Origin: an uncultured Ignavibacteria bacterium
GTDB lineage: Bacteria > Bacteroidota > Ignavibacteria > SZUA-365
DNA length: 60,962 nucleotides
Assembly: GCA_913061095.1 (NCBI GenBank)
Contig: CAJXVM010000004.1
Location: 191,556 to 252,517, forward strand
Direction of reading: 5' to 3'
Shown piece by piece: positions 27,246 to 36,037 of the stretch; the first letter of the stretch is position 1; every line of letters starts with the position of its first letter. The notes beneath the pieces are model-generated. The model searched no databases and was not told where the DNA came from. It saw only the letters and a list, made by a program, of their open reading frames with translations. The position numbers were made by a program, and so were the translations under genes.

Positions 27246-27324
27246 ATGCCTGGCCGATGAACAGCCAGCGATGATCATGGTTCGAAGCAGGTACCCGAAG
27301 CGGGCAAACGGAGCGTGGGGTTCG

Positions 27325-27348
27325 TCCGGACAGGGATAGGTGTCCGGA
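27325..27348. terminator. stem-loop after the small membrane protein gene
   Basis: TCCGGACA (27325-27332) and TGTCCGGA (27341-27348) pair perfectly around an eight-base loop. Only TCTCC follows, so termination is doubtful. Confidence 0.35.
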
Positions 27349-27444
27349 TCTCCATCATTTCCTTCACACGTATGGAACGTTCATCAGGGAAGAGCGTCTC
27401 TGAGCGCTCCAGTGACATGTATTGACGTATTTGCGGCATAAATA

Positions 27445-27460
27445 GTGAAATTATTCTCGC
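27445..27460. promoter_or_regulatory. imperfect operator-like dyad
   Basis: GTGAAATTATTCTCGC combines a GTGAAAT half with an ATTCTCGC half. The ATTCTCG half is identical to half of the perfect palindrome at 27550-27565. Confidence 0.35.
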
Positions 27461-27507
27461 CAAATGCCTCCTTAAGCGGCGATTATGCTTCCTCATGTCG
27501 ATTTTCC

Positions 27508-27536
27508 TTGCGTTGGTATGCTCCTGTTTGTATATT
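27508..27536 (+). promoter_or_regulatory. candidate promoter of the hydrogenase operon
   Basis: TTGCGT (27508-27513), 17 bases, TATATT (27531-27536). Expected start near 27543; the leader to the hydC ATG is about 36 bases. Confidence 0.55.
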
Positions 27537-27549
27537 GCTGGCGTTAAAA

Positions 27550-27565
27550 CGAGAATTAATTCTCG
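27550..27565. promoter_or_regulatory. perfect 16-bp palindrome, likely operator
   Basis: CGAGAATTAATTCTCG lies at about +8 to +23 of the hydrogenase promoter, where a bound repressor would block transcription. No known box is matched exactly; the redox regulator Rex is a family known to control such hydrogenases but its site differs. Confidence 0.5.
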
Positions 27566-27578
27566 AATGAGGCGAATA

Positions 27579-28091
27579 ATGAAGATGGACGCAACAAAAA
27601 TTCCGGAGCGCACGCAGAAGGTATACGAAAAATATCCTTCCGGCGATCCGTCCTGCCTGATTGACCTCCTTCAGGACGTGCAAGAGCAGTACGGATATCT
27701 TCCGGATGCGGAAATGCAGAACGTGGCCCGCCACGTGGATATTCCGGTCTCGCGCGTGTACGGCGTCGCGACATTTTACAATCAGTTCCGTTTCCAGCCG
27801 CTCGGTGCCTATGTCATCAAGGTCTGCCGCGGGACAGCCTGCCACGTCAAGGGCTCGCTCGACATTCTGCGTATGCTGGAAAACGAGCTCGGTATCAAGG
27901 CGGGGGAAACCACGAAAGACCTGAAGTTCACCATTGAGACCGTGGCCTGCATCGGCGCCTGCAGCATCGCTCCCGTGATTGCCGTCAATGACGAGTTCCA
28001 CGGGGGACTGACGACGAAGTCGCTGCAGAAACTCTTGAAATCCTACAGGAAAAAAGCGCAGAATGAAGAGGTGCCTCATGAACACGTATAG
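27579..28091 (+). CDS. hydC: NADH-dependent [FeFe]-hydrogenase, NuoE-like subunit HydC
   Basis: 170 residues from the ATG at 27579; GAGG lies 7 bases upstream, and the longer frame from 27495 would put the promoter inside the gene. It is a thioredoxin-like [2Fe-2S] protein of the NuoE/HydC/HndA class. Cluster ligands are C83 and C88 (VCRGTACHV) and C124 and C128 (VACIGACSIAP). ATFYNQFRF near 65-73 is the family signature. The subunit passes electrons within the flavin-based hydrogenase complex in the cytosol. The next gene, hydB, starts 14 bases before its stop, so the two are translationally coupled. The gene order C-B-A is the common one. Confidence 0.93.
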   Translation: MKMDATKIPERTQKVYEKYPSGDPSCLIDLLQDVQEQYGYLPDAEMQNVARHVDIPVSRVYGVATFYNQFRFQPLGAYVIKVCRGTACHVKGSLDILRMLENELGIKAGETTKDLKFTIETVACIGACSIAPVIAVNDEFHGGLTTKSLQKLLKSYRKKAQNEEVPHEHV

Positions 28092-30117
28092 CACCACCTG
28101 CTTCGACAACTGCTGGCATTCGGCGGATACGCCCTGCCCGCATTTCATCGACTGCATCGCCTCCGGGCAGCAGTGTGACGGATCGCACAATGAGCACGCA
28201 TCCACCCGGAGTGCGGACGCACAGGGCACAGCCGCAACGGAACGGCTCGAATCCTTCAAGCGCCGGCTTCTCTTCGTGGAGCATGACGTGCCCGTCATCT
28301 TCGTCGGGATGGGTACCTGCGGACTCGCCAACGGCGCCCAGGCGGTGCACGACGCACTGAAAGCGGAATGCGAAGTACGGGGCATCAATGTCACGCTGAT
28401 TCCTGTCGGCTGCATGGGCTACTGCGCGCGCGAGGTCATCGTGGATGTGAAACTGCCCGGCCGTCCACGCATCAGCTATTGCGAAGTAAAGACGAAGGAT
28501 GTGCCCGCCATCATCGAGCATACGCTGCTCGGCGGGGAGATCATCGAGGAAAAACTGCTCGGATTGTACGAGCCCGGTGAAACGGAAGGCTGGGAGGATG
28601 CAGCGGTTCTCGGGCAGCTGCCGTTTTTCGCCAAACAGCAGAAAGTCAATCTCGAGAACTGCGGCGTGATCGACCCGGAGAGCATTGACCAGTACCTCGC
28701 GCGCGGCGGCTACCGCGCCCTGTCGGCGGCGATCAACGGCCGCAGCGGACAGGAGGTCATCGACGACGTGCTGAAGGCCGGACTTCGCGGCCGTGGCGGC
28801 GGCGGCTTCCCGACCGGGAAAAAATGGCAGCTGGCGCGTGATACGCAGGCGGACAAGAAGTATCTCATCTGCAACGCCGACGAAGGGGATCCCGGCGCGT
28901 TCATGGACCGCGCACTGCTCGAGGGCGATCCGCACCGCGTTGTCGAGGGCATGATCATCGCGGCCTATGCCATCGGTGCGAGCTACGGATACATCTATTG
29001 CCGGGCGGAATATCCGCTCGCGATCCGCCGGCTCGAGCTGACTCTCGCAGCCGCGCGCGAATACGGGTTGCTCGGGAAGAATATCCTCGGCAGCGGATTC
29101 GATTTCGATATGCGCATCAAAAAGGGCGCCGGTGCGTTCGTCTGCGGCGAGGAAACCGCGCTGATGCATTCCATTGAAGGACGCCGCGGCATGCCGCGTC
29201 CGCGTCCCCCGTATCCGACCACGGCCGGACTCTTCGGCAAACCGACGGTGATCAACAACGTCGAGACCTTTGCCAATGTCACGACGGTGTTCAAGAACGG
29301 TCCCGACTGGTATGCCGGCATCGGGACGGAAAGTTCGAAGGGAACAAAGATTTTCGCGCTTTCCGGCAAGGTGCGCAACGTCGGACTGGTGGAGGTGCCC
29401 ATGGGCGTCACGCTGCGTGAGGTCGTCTTCGACATCGGCGGAGGCATCCCCGACGAGAGGAAATTCAAGGCCGTGCAAATCGGTGGTCCGTCGGGCGGCG
29501 CGCTGCCGGAATCGGTGATCGACACGCCGATCGATTACGAGAGTCTGAAGAAAGTGGGCGCCATGATGGGCTCGGGCGGCCTGGTGGTCATGGACGAGAG
29601 CACCTGCATGGTCGATCTCGCGAAATACTTCATGACCTTCATTCAGTCCGAATCCTGCGGGAAGTGCATCCCCTGCCGTGAGGGCACAAAGCGCCTGCTC
29701 GAAATCCTCGACCGCCTCACATCGAGTTACAGGGATGAAAGCACACAGGAGGAATCCCTGCTGCGCTTCCAGGGCATGGTGTACCTCGAACGGCTCGCAT
29801 CCGTGATCAAAGACACCTCGCTTTGCGGCCTGGGTCAGACCGCAGCCAATCCCGTCCTGAGCACGCTGCACTACTTCCGCGAGGAGTACGAAGCACATCT
29901 GTACGAGCGGCACTGTCCTGCAGGCGCCTGCCGCGAACTCCTGACCTACTACATCGACACCGACAAATGCAACGGCTGCGGCGTATGTGCGCGGAAGTGC
30001 CCCGAGAATGCAATTATCGGGGAAAAGAAGAAGGCACATTACATCCTGGAAGACAAATGCATCCGATGCGATCAGTGCCGGGTCAACTGCAACTTCGACG
30101 CGATCTCTGTGAACTAG
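28078..30117 (+). CDS. hydB: NADH-dependent [FeFe]-hydrogenase, NuoF-like subunit HydB
   Basis: 679 residues from the ATG at 28078 (AGAGG upstream; 28063 is an alternative). Domains in order: a five-Cys N-terminus (C8, C12, C20, C26, C33), a thioredoxin-like [2Fe-2S] domain (about 70-145, with C81, C112, C116), a NuoF flavin/NADH domain (RGRGGGGFPTGKKW and NADEGDPGAFMDR), a [4Fe-4S] site (SCGKCIPCREG and later LCGLG), and two C-terminal ferredoxin clusters (CNGCGVCARKC and CIRCDQCRVNC). It oxidises or reduces NAD(H) at FMN, and with a ferredoxin partner may bifurcate electrons. The extra N-terminal Cys cluster is unusual. hydA follows after 18 bases. Confidence 0.93.
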   Translation: MNTYSTTCFDNCWHSADTPCPHFIDCIASGQQCDGSHNEHASTRSADAQGTAATERLESFKRRLLFVEHDVPVIFVGMGTCGLANGAQAVHDALKAECEVRGINVTLIPVGCMGYCAREVIVDVKLPGRPRISYCEVKTKDVPAIIEHTLLGGEIIEEKLLGLYEPGETEGWEDAAVLGQLPFFAKQQKVNLENCGVIDPESIDQYLARGGYRALSAAINGRSGQEVIDDVLKAGLRGRGGGGFPTGKKWQLARDTQADKKYLICNADEGDPGAFMDRALLEGDPHRVVEGMIIAAYAIGASYGYIYCRAEYPLAIRRLELTLAAAREYGLLGKNILGSGFDFDMRIKKGAGAFVCGEETALMHSIEGRRGMPRPRPPYPTTAGLFGKPTVINNVETFANVTTVFKNGPDWYAGIGTESSKGTKIFALSGKVRNVGLVEVPMGVTLREVVFDIGGGIPDERKFKAVQIGGPSGGALPESVIDTPIDYESLKKVGAMMGSGGLVVMDESTCMVDLAKYFMTFIQSESCGKCIPCREGTKRLLEILDRLTSSYRDESTQEESLLRFQGMVYLERLASVIKDTSLCGLGQTAANPVLSTLHYFREEYEAHLYERHCPAGACRELLTYYIDTDKCNGCGVCARKCPENAIIGEKKKAHYILEDKCIRCDQCRVNCNFDAISVN

Positions 30118-30135
30118 CCAGCGAGAGAAGAAGTC

Positions 30136-31848
30136 ATGAATATTACTGTCAACGGACATACATGCTGGGCCAAACCGGGGGAGACCATCCTGGACGTGGC
30201 GAACCGCGAGGGCATCAAGATTCCCACGCTCTGCCACATGAGCGATTTCTCACCGACCGGATCGTGCCGCATCTGCACTGTCGAGGTCGAAGACGGCGGA
30301 AGCCTCGTGCCCGCCTGCGCCTACCCCGTGTATGAGGGGATGGACGTCCGTACCAACTCGCCGCGCGTGCGGCGGGCCCGGAAGACCATTATCGAGCTGC
30401 TGGTGGCGAATCATCCGCAGGACTGCCTGTTCTGCGTGCGCTCCGGCAACTGCGAGCTGCAAAAGCTCACGCAGGAATATGGTGTGCGCGATCACCGGTA
30501 CCGCGGCGAGCGGCGCAGGGCGCGGATTGACATCGCGAGTCCGGCCATCGAGCGCGACCCGGAGAAGTGCATTCTCTGCGGGCGCTGTGTGCGGGTCTGC
30601 CACGAGGTGCAGCACGTCGGTGCCATCGACTTCGTGCATCGCGGCTTCAAGAGCGCAGTCGCGCCGGCACTGGAGCGCAGTCTGAACACGGTGCCCTGCG
30701 TCGACTGCGGACAGTGCGTCGTCAACTGTCCCGTGGGTGCGCTCACCGAAAAGAGTCATCAGAAACCGGTCTGGGAGGCGATCAACGATCCCGATCGCTT
30801 TGTCGCGGTGCAGGTCGCTCCGGCCGTGCGCGTGGCGCTTGCCGAGGAGTTCGGTGCGGATCCCGGCACGGTGGCCACGGGCAAGACCGTCGCAGCGCTG
30901 CGGCGTCTCGGTTTCGACCGCGTCTTCGACACGAACTTCAGCGCCGACCTGACCATCATCGAGGAGGCCACCGAGCTGATCGGAAGACTGAAGGAAGGCG
31001 GGACCATCCCCATGCTGACATCCTGCAGTCCGGGCTGGACGAAGTTCCTCGAGCATTATTATCCCGACCTGATCGACAATCTGTCCTCCTGCAAGTCGCC
31101 GCACGAGATGGAGGGGGCGCTGCTGAAATCCTATTACGCGCAGAAAATCGGTGTCGATCCGTCGAAGATGTTCGTGGTGTCGGTCATGCCCTGCACGGCG
31201 AAGAAGTACGAGGCGCAGCGGCCGGAGCTCGGCGGCGAGTATCCCGATGTCGATGTCGTCATCACAACGCGTGAGCTGGCGCGCATGATCCGCGTGGCGG
31301 GGATTGATTTCCACAAGCTTCCGAACGAGGGATTCGACGATCCGCTCGGCGAGTCCACCGGCGCGGGCGCCATCTTCGGCGCCGCCGGCGGCGTGATGGA
31401 GGCGGCGCTGCGCACGGCGCATTTCTACCTCACCGGCAGTGACATGAAGTCGCTCAGCTTCGCGCCCATCCGCGGACTCGACGGCGTCAAGCAGGCGGAC
31501 GTGCGCATCGGAGACGTGACGCTGAAAGTTGCAGCGGTGAGTGGACTGAAGAACATCAAGCCGCTGCTCGACGACATCCGGGCCGGGCGCTCGCCATTCC
31601 ACTTCATCGAGGTGATGGCGTGTCCGGGCGGCTGCATCAACGGCGGCGGACAGCCGCTGCCGTCCACTCCGGAAAAAATCCGCAAGCGCACGGAGAGCAT
31701 CTACCAGATCGATCGCGAGTCGCCGCGCCGCTGCAGTCACCGCAACGAGTCAGTACAGAAGCTCTACGCCGATTTTCTCGGCGAGCCAGGCGGACACGAG
31801 GCGCACGAGCTCCTGCACACGCATTACGTGGCGCGGGAAGAATTCTGA
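30136..31848 (+). CDS. hydA: [FeFe]-hydrogenase catalytic subunit HydA
   Basis: 570 residues. A [2Fe-2S] plant-type ferredoxin domain (C33, C44, C47, C61) comes first, then a His-ligated [4Fe-4S] site (HPQDCLFCVRSGNC), two [4Fe-4S] ferredoxin clusters (CILCGRCVRVC and CVDCGQCVVNC), and the H-cluster domain. H-cluster ligands are C297 (TSCSPGW), C353 (MPCTAKKYE), C496 and C500 (ACPGGCINGGGQP). The second residue of the first motif is Ser298 where the group A enzymes carry a Cys that relays protons. It reduces protons or oxidises H2 in the cytosol, linked to NADH through HydB and HydC. The maturases HydE, HydF and HydG are needed but not in this window. Confidence 0.95.
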   Translation: MNITVNGHTCWAKPGETILDVANREGIKIPTLCHMSDFSPTGSCRICTVEVEDGGSLVPACAYPVYEGMDVRTNSPRVRRARKTIIELLVANHPQDCLFCVRSGNCELQKLTQEYGVRDHRYRGERRRARIDIASPAIERDPEKCILCGRCVRVCHEVQHVGAIDFVHRGFKSAVAPALERSLNTVPCVDCGQCVVNCPVGALTEKSHQKPVWEAINDPDRFVAVQVAPAVRVALAEEFGADPGTVATGKTVAALRRLGFDRVFDTNFSADLTIIEEATELIGRLKEGGTIPMLTSCSPGWTKFLEHYYPDLIDNLSSCKSPHEMEGALLKSYYAQKIGVDPSKMFVVSVMPCTAKKYEAQRPELGGEYPDVDVVITTRELARMIRVAGIDFHKLPNEGFDDPLGESTGAGAIFGAAGGVMEAALRTAHFYLTGSDMKSLSFAPIRGLDGVKQADVRIGDVTLKVAAVSGLKNIKPLLDDIRAGRSPFHFIEVMACPGGCINGGGQPLPSTPEKIRKRTESIYQIDRESPRRCSHRNESVQKLYADFLGEPGGHEAHELLHTHYVAREEF

Positions 31849-31872
31849 AATGACATCCTCCTCTCACTGGCA

Positions 31873-31920
31873 TCTCCGTCCCGGGGCTCTCGGGTCCCGG
31901 GACGGGGCCGGCGACGGAGA
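31873..31920 (+). other. two mutually exclusive stem-loops after hydA
   Basis: CCGTCCCGGG (31876-31885) can pair with CCCGGGACGG (31896-31905), or TCTCCGTC (31873-31880) with GACGGAGA (31913-31920). Both use CCGTC at 31876-31880. No T-tract follows. It may terminate or attenuate between hydA and the receiver gene, or protect the message end. Confidence 0.4.
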
Positions 31921-31971
31921 CCGGAACCGCGACGAAAAGACTGTTTCACACGTTTGGCAAAGGATAGAACA

Positions 31972-32373
31972 ATGCAGAAGATTCTCCTCGTCGACGACGA
32001 CGTAGACATCATCGAGACCTACCGTCCCATACTCGAGCATGCCGGATACGAGGTGCGCGCCGCGCACGACGGCATGTCGGGTTTCAAGGCTTTCCAGGAA
32101 TTCCACCCCGACGTCGCCGTGGTGGATCTCGCCATGGAGCATTTCGATTCGGGATTCACGTTGTGCAAGCGCATCAAGGATCTTCCCGAGGGGAAGGATA
32201 CTCCGGTGATTATCCTCACGTCGGCCGGACACGACACGGGTTACCGCTTCTCTACCCAGAGCAATGAGGAAAAGCAGTGGATTAAGGCAGATCATTTCCT
32301 CGACAAACCGGTCGCACCGCAGGACCTCCTGCAGTTCCTTCACGACCGCGTCCTGAAAACCGTCGACGCCTAG
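31972..32373 (+). CDS. stand-alone response regulator receiver
   Basis: 133 residues from the ATG at 31972 (AAAGGAT upstream; a start six codons earlier is possible). One receiver domain: acidic pocket DDD at 8-10, phospho-acceptor D52 in AVVDLAME, a threonine in ILTSAG and Lys in FLDKPVAP. No output domain. An insertion around GHDTGYRFSTQSNEEKQW lengthens the loop after beta4. It probably works by binding a protein partner. It lies 123 bases after hydA and is ended by a bidirectional terminator, so it may be expressed with the hydrogenase, though the stem-loops between them leave that open. The cognate kinase is not evident. Confidence 0.88.
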   Translation: MQKILLVDDDVDIIETYRPILEHAGYEVRAAHDGMSGFKAFQEFHPDVAVVDLAMEHFDSGFTLCKRIKDLPEGKDTPVIILTSAGHDTGYRFSTQSNEEKQWIKADHFLDKPVAPQDLLQFLHDRVLKTVDA

Positions 32374-32406
32374 GCGTCGATCCCGCCTGATTCTGGGTAT
32401 CAACGA

Positions 32407-32441
32407 AACGGTCCCTCCGCTTCGGCGGGGGGACCGTTTTC
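32407..32441. terminator. bidirectional terminator between convergent genes
   Basis: ACGGTCCC (32408-32415) pairs with GGGACCGT (32430-32437), extended inside by CCGC-TTCG-GCGG, with TTTT on the plus side and AAA before the stem giving TTT on the minus side. It serves the receiver gene and probably the SBBP gene arriving from the right. Confidence 0.85.
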
Positions 32442-32481
32442 GGCATCACCGGGATGAATTATTGTCGCGGTCTTTTCAAAC

Positions 32482-35400
32482 TCACCGCATAATGATCCGC
32501 ACTGTTTCCGTGTCTTCGCCATAATACAGGCGGCAGAAATACGTTCCACGTGCGTGTCCCGCTGCAGTATAGCGAACTGTATGACTGCCGGTGGGATACA
32601 TCCCTTCCGCGAGTGTCGCGACCTCGCGTCCGAGTTGATCATAGAGGATGAGCATGACGCTACCAGCCTCAGGTAAGCTGAAGCGTACATGCGCCTGATT
32701 CGCCATCGGGTTCGGATGCACGGTCAGCCGGGGCGTGCCCGGTATGGTCACCGCAGATTTCGGGCTGCTCTCGCAGGCGGTCATCACACTGTTTGCTGCG
32801 TCGAATGTATAGCCGGCCGCCTGGACATCGGTGACAGTGAAGCACCAGCTGGCGGACGGGCTTTTCTGTGCTGCTGTCGCGAGTGTTACTTCGCCGCTGC
32901 CATCCGTGCTGCCCGAGGTCGTGCCGGTATTGGGGCCGCTGTAGCTCGCACTGACAATTGCTCCCGGGACAGGTGCGCCCTGGTCGTCCTGTACGACGAC
33001 GACATCGCGTCCTTCCCAGCGGTCCGCTTTCTTCTGCACGCAGACACGCGTCACTGCCTGCGAGGCGATGACCATCGTGCCACTCGATGTGCCGCCGCTG
33101 ACTGTGATGGTGACATTGTCACTGGCTGTCGCAGTTGCATTGTCCGTGACCGTCAGCTGTGCAGTGTACGTTCCCGCAGAGCTGTAGATATGCTGCGGAT
33201 TTTCGAGCGTCGACATGTTTCCATCACCGAAATCCCATTCGTACGACACGATGCTGCCATCGGGATCGCTGGATCCAGCGGAGCTGAAATCCACGGTGAG
33301 GGGAACAGCGCCGGAGGTCGGTGACGCGCTGGCCACAGCATCGGGCGGCTGATTCTGCGGCAGGGATGTGCATGCTCCGAGCCGGGCTTCGCTGTCCCGG
33401 CTGAGTGTGCGCAGAACTTTCTTTTCATCCTCGCATTTGGTTACTCCGTTGACGCAGTACACGACCTCTGACAGGTTCGGTCCGCACCGGACATCGACGA
33501 CGTGGATGCGTACGGACGCGGTGCTGACAACATTGTTTGCATCCGTCACCGTGACGGAGTAGGTGGTCGGTGTCGTCGGAGATACGACAATAGACTGTGT
33601 CGGTTCGTTGGTGCTCCACTGGTAACTGCTGACCGCGGCGCCGCTGGTGCTGCCGGCAGTGAGCGTCAGAGACTGGGATCCGATGCCGAGATATATCGTA
33701 TGGTATTCCTGGTTCACTATCGTCTGTTCGGGTGATACACTGATGGTGGCGTAACGCAGGGGCGGTCCCACACCGCTCGACGTGAACGAGGCAAGAAATG
33801 CATCCGTGCGGCCCGCAAAATATGGTTGATATGCGTTGTCGATGGGAAGATTTGTGCTGTACGTCGCCCCGGACATGAAAACATTGCCTTCTCCATCAGC
33901 TCCGAGTCCCATCGACATGGACCATTCACCGGGGGACCCGCCATAGAATGTCACCCATTCAGGCATCCCGGTGCTTCCGTGTATTTTGCCGAGGAGAGCA
34001 TTTTTTTGCCCGGCATTAAATGACTGATGCGCATTGAGAAGCGGGATGGCACTGTTTGCGGTGATGCCGGCAAAGAGGACATCGCCATTGCTGTCGGAAG
34101 CGATGGCGGGGGCGTTATTCCCTTCTCCGTACTGAGGGGAACTGCCCGAGCAGTTGATATAGGTTCCCCAGTTGAGTGCTGTGCCGTTCGAACTCATCTG
34201 CACGACGAAAAAATCCGAATCCCCGCTCAGAGATCCCTGAAATGGTGCGGGCTGAGTCGGCAGAGGGAGATTGCTGCTGGATGTAATTCCGCACATCAGA
34301 ATGTCATTTGAAGGGGTGATCCCGAGATCCGCCCGCTCATTGCCGCTGCCTCCGTAATAGCTCGACCATTGGAGACTGCCGTTCGCAGAGAACTTTGCGA
34401 GCCAGAGGTCCGCCAGACCGCCTGATGATGTCTGGAATGCGCTTGCGGAAGTGGGAAGATTCGTGCTTTCGCCCTGCAATAACAAGACGATGTCATCGAA
34501 GGCGTCAACGACAATACCGTCACCGCCATCGATACCATTCCCACCGGCGAATGTTGCCCAGAGTGTCTGTCCGGCAGGAGACAGTTTTACGATGAAACCA
34601 TCTCTGTCGGATCCCATCACCGGTTGATATGCATTCGCAGTGACCGGTATGCCAGGGTCTGACGTTGCTCCGGTGATGACAGCGTTTCCATTTGCATCCA
34701 GCGCGACTTCAGGGGATCGCTCATATCCCGCTCCGCCGTAATAGGTGGACCAGCTGCGGATCCCGGCCGCATTCAGTGAGATGATGCACAGATCTTCAAG
34801 TTGCGAACCAGCCGGTACGGGCTGGACCGCATTCTGTACCGGGAGATCGCCGCTCGACGTGCTTCCAACCGTGATGCACTGTCCGTTTGCACCCACGGCA
34901 ATACGTCCGAAGCCTTCCCAGTCACTGCCGCCGAAATACGTCATCCATTCGACATCGCCTGTCGAAGAGAACTTCCCGATCACGAGGTCCGGTTCGCCGG
35001 TGCTTGCTGACTGCATACCATTCACGATTGGATAATGAGTACTCTGTGTGTCCCCTGTTACATAGATGTTCCCGGTCGCATCGATATCGAGATCGGCAAA
35101 TTCATCTGACTCCGAAGAACCATAGTATGTCGCCCAGGGATCGATGATGAGGGTGTGGGTGGCGCTGTAGCGGCCGACGTCGAAGGTAAGAATGTCGTCG
35201 CGGAGGCGGTAGGACGAGCGTACTTCGCGGCCGTTGTCTTTGTAGGTGTACGGCTGCGCTTCCTCGATGTATCCGAGCGGAGAATGTACTTCCATCGCGC
35301 CGCCGGGGAGCAGGGCGAGCCGGCTCGCGCCGCTGTAGCGCATGGCGATATCTGAAGGATGCCCGCCGGGATGCACGCGGTACTCGTATTTGAGGCGTCC

Positions 35401-35907
35401 CTCGCGGGACATGAACACGAGGTCGATGTTGTCGTACACATCCTCATAAACCACGGTGGCATAGCTCTTCACGTGGGTGATGCCGTCGGGACAGTGCGCG
35501 AGATAGTAGTTGGAATATCCCGGCAATTCATCCTCGAAACGGATGCGGGGGAAGGGATTGGCACCGACGAGTTCCATGTCCATCCGGTGCATGCGGGTTT
35601 CGCGCGGGGCGGTTTTTGCGAAGCCGTCCTGCGCGGGTTCGGTCGCCGCCGTGGCCGGATCGGAGTCGGCGAAGACGTAGCTGACGCCGCGGTCGCTGAA
35701 GTAGAGCCGCGCGCCCGCGCCTTCGGCGACAAAGCGGATGTCATTGCGCACCGCTCCGCGCGTGTCGGCGATCTGGCCGCGGTTTTCGGTGAAGCGGATG
35801 CCGCGGTCGCCGGGCACGGTGTCGTCGGCACCGGATGTGCTGGCCCCTGAACGGGCGCACAGGGAGATGATGAATACTGTCACGAGAAGGGGAAATAATC
35901 GTTGCAT
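32482..35907 (-). CDS. secreted SBBP-repeat propeller/PKD protein with T9SS tail (copy 1)
   Basis: 1141 residues from the ATG at 35907 (GGAGAG 6 bases upstream). Signal peptide 1-23. Residues about 30-258 are an N-terminal domain (IRFTENRGQI, then DNIDLVFMSREGRLKYEY, ending IDPWATYYGSS) common before SBBP propellers. About 259-710 are SBBP blades (WMTYFGGSDWE, GNAVITGATSD, WSSYYGGSGNE). An Ig-like piece follows (about 730-830), then a PKD domain (about 853-945, SSDPDGSIVSYEWDFGDGN) and a carboxypeptidase-D-like or Ig domain. The last 85 residues (HPNPMANQAHV, LYDQLGREVATL, GTYFCRLYYG) are a T9SS sorting domain. The first 260 residues are almost identical to those of the second copy at 43269. 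It should be displayed on the surface. Confidence 0.9.
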   Translation of the reverse strand: MQRLFPLLVTVFIISLCARSGASTSGADDTVPGDRGIRFTENRGQIADTRGAVRNDIRFVAEGAGARLYFSDRGVSYVFADSDPATAATEPAQDGFAKTAPRETRMHRMDMELVGANPFPRIRFEDELPGYSNYYLAHCPDGITHVKSYATVVYEDVYDNIDLVFMSREGRLKYEYRVHPGGHPSDIAMRYSGASRLALLPGGAMEVHSPLGYIEEAQPYTYKDNGREVRSSYRLRDDILTFDVGRYSATHTLIIDPWATYYGSSESDEFADLDIDATGNIYVTGDTQSTHYPIVNGMQSASTGEPDLVIGKFSSTGDVEWMTYFGGSDWEGFGRIAVGANGQCITVGSTSSGDLPVQNAVQPVPAGSQLEDLCIISLNAAGIRSWSTYYGGAGYERSPEVALDANGNAVITGATSDPGIPVTANAYQPVMGSDRDGFIVKLSPAGQTLWATFAGGNGIDGGDGIVVDAFDDIVLLLQGESTNLPTSASAFQTSSGGLADLWLAKFSANGSLQWSSYYGGSGNERADLGITPSNDILMCGITSSSNLPLPTQPAPFQGSLSGDSDFFVVQMSSNGTALNWGTYINCSGSSPQYGEGNNAPAIASDSNGDVLFAGITANSAIPLLNAHQSFNAGQKNALLGKIHGSTGMPEWVTFYGGSPGEWSMSMGLGADGEGNVFMSGATYSTNLPIDNAYQPYFAGRTDAFLASFTSSGVGPPLRYATISVSPEQTIVNQEYHTIYLGIGSQSLTLTAGSTSGAAVSSYQWSTNEPTQSIVVSPTTPTTYSVTVTDANNVVSTASVRIHVVDVRCGPNLSEVVYCVNGVTKCEDEKKVLRTLSRDSEARLGACTSLPQNQPPDAVASASPTSGAVPLTVDFSSAGSSDPDGSIVSYEWDFGDGNMSTLENPQHIYSSAGTYTAQLTVTDNATATASDNVTITVSGGTSSGTMVIASQAVTRVCVQKKADRWEGRDVVVVQDDQGAPVPGAIVSASYSGPNTGTTSGSTDGSGEVTLATAAQKSPSASWCFTVTDVQAAGYTFDAANSVMTACESSPKSAVTIPGTPRLTVHPNPMANQAHVRFSLPEAGSVMLILYDQLGREVATLAEGMYPTGSHTVRYTAAGHARGTYFCRLYYGEDTETVRIIMR

Positions 35908-36037
35908 TGCACTCTCCAGTTTGCTGTATGATCGAATCGCGGACCTGCTTATTCGGAGTGGATTCCACACAGCATCCCTTCACTGCGCTGAGGGAGCTGC
36001 GGAGTTTGGAGAGGCGATGTAAATAGAAGACGCGAGT

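Larger units (their letters stand above)
27246..27578. other. non-coding region upstream of the hydrogenase operon
   Basis: 333 bases without a convincing gene. It holds a perfect 8-bp inverted repeat (27325-27348), a hybrid palindrome (27445-27460), a promoter (27508-27536) and a perfect 16-bp palindrome (27550-27565); these are listed singly. The length and number of dyads suggest regulated expression of the hydrogenase. Confidence 0.6.

Noticed and set aside
27495-27578. Longer start for hydC at 27495
   Set aside because: It would place promoter and palindrome inside the gene and add a residue stretch foreign to the family; the ATG at 27579 has a ribosome site.
27985-30237. 750-codon antisense frame opposite hydB
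   Set aside because: hydB has complete cofactor motifs; the antisense product has no family resemblance.
30250-31740. 496-codon antisense frame opposite hydA
   Set aside because: Shadow of hydA with low-complexity composition.
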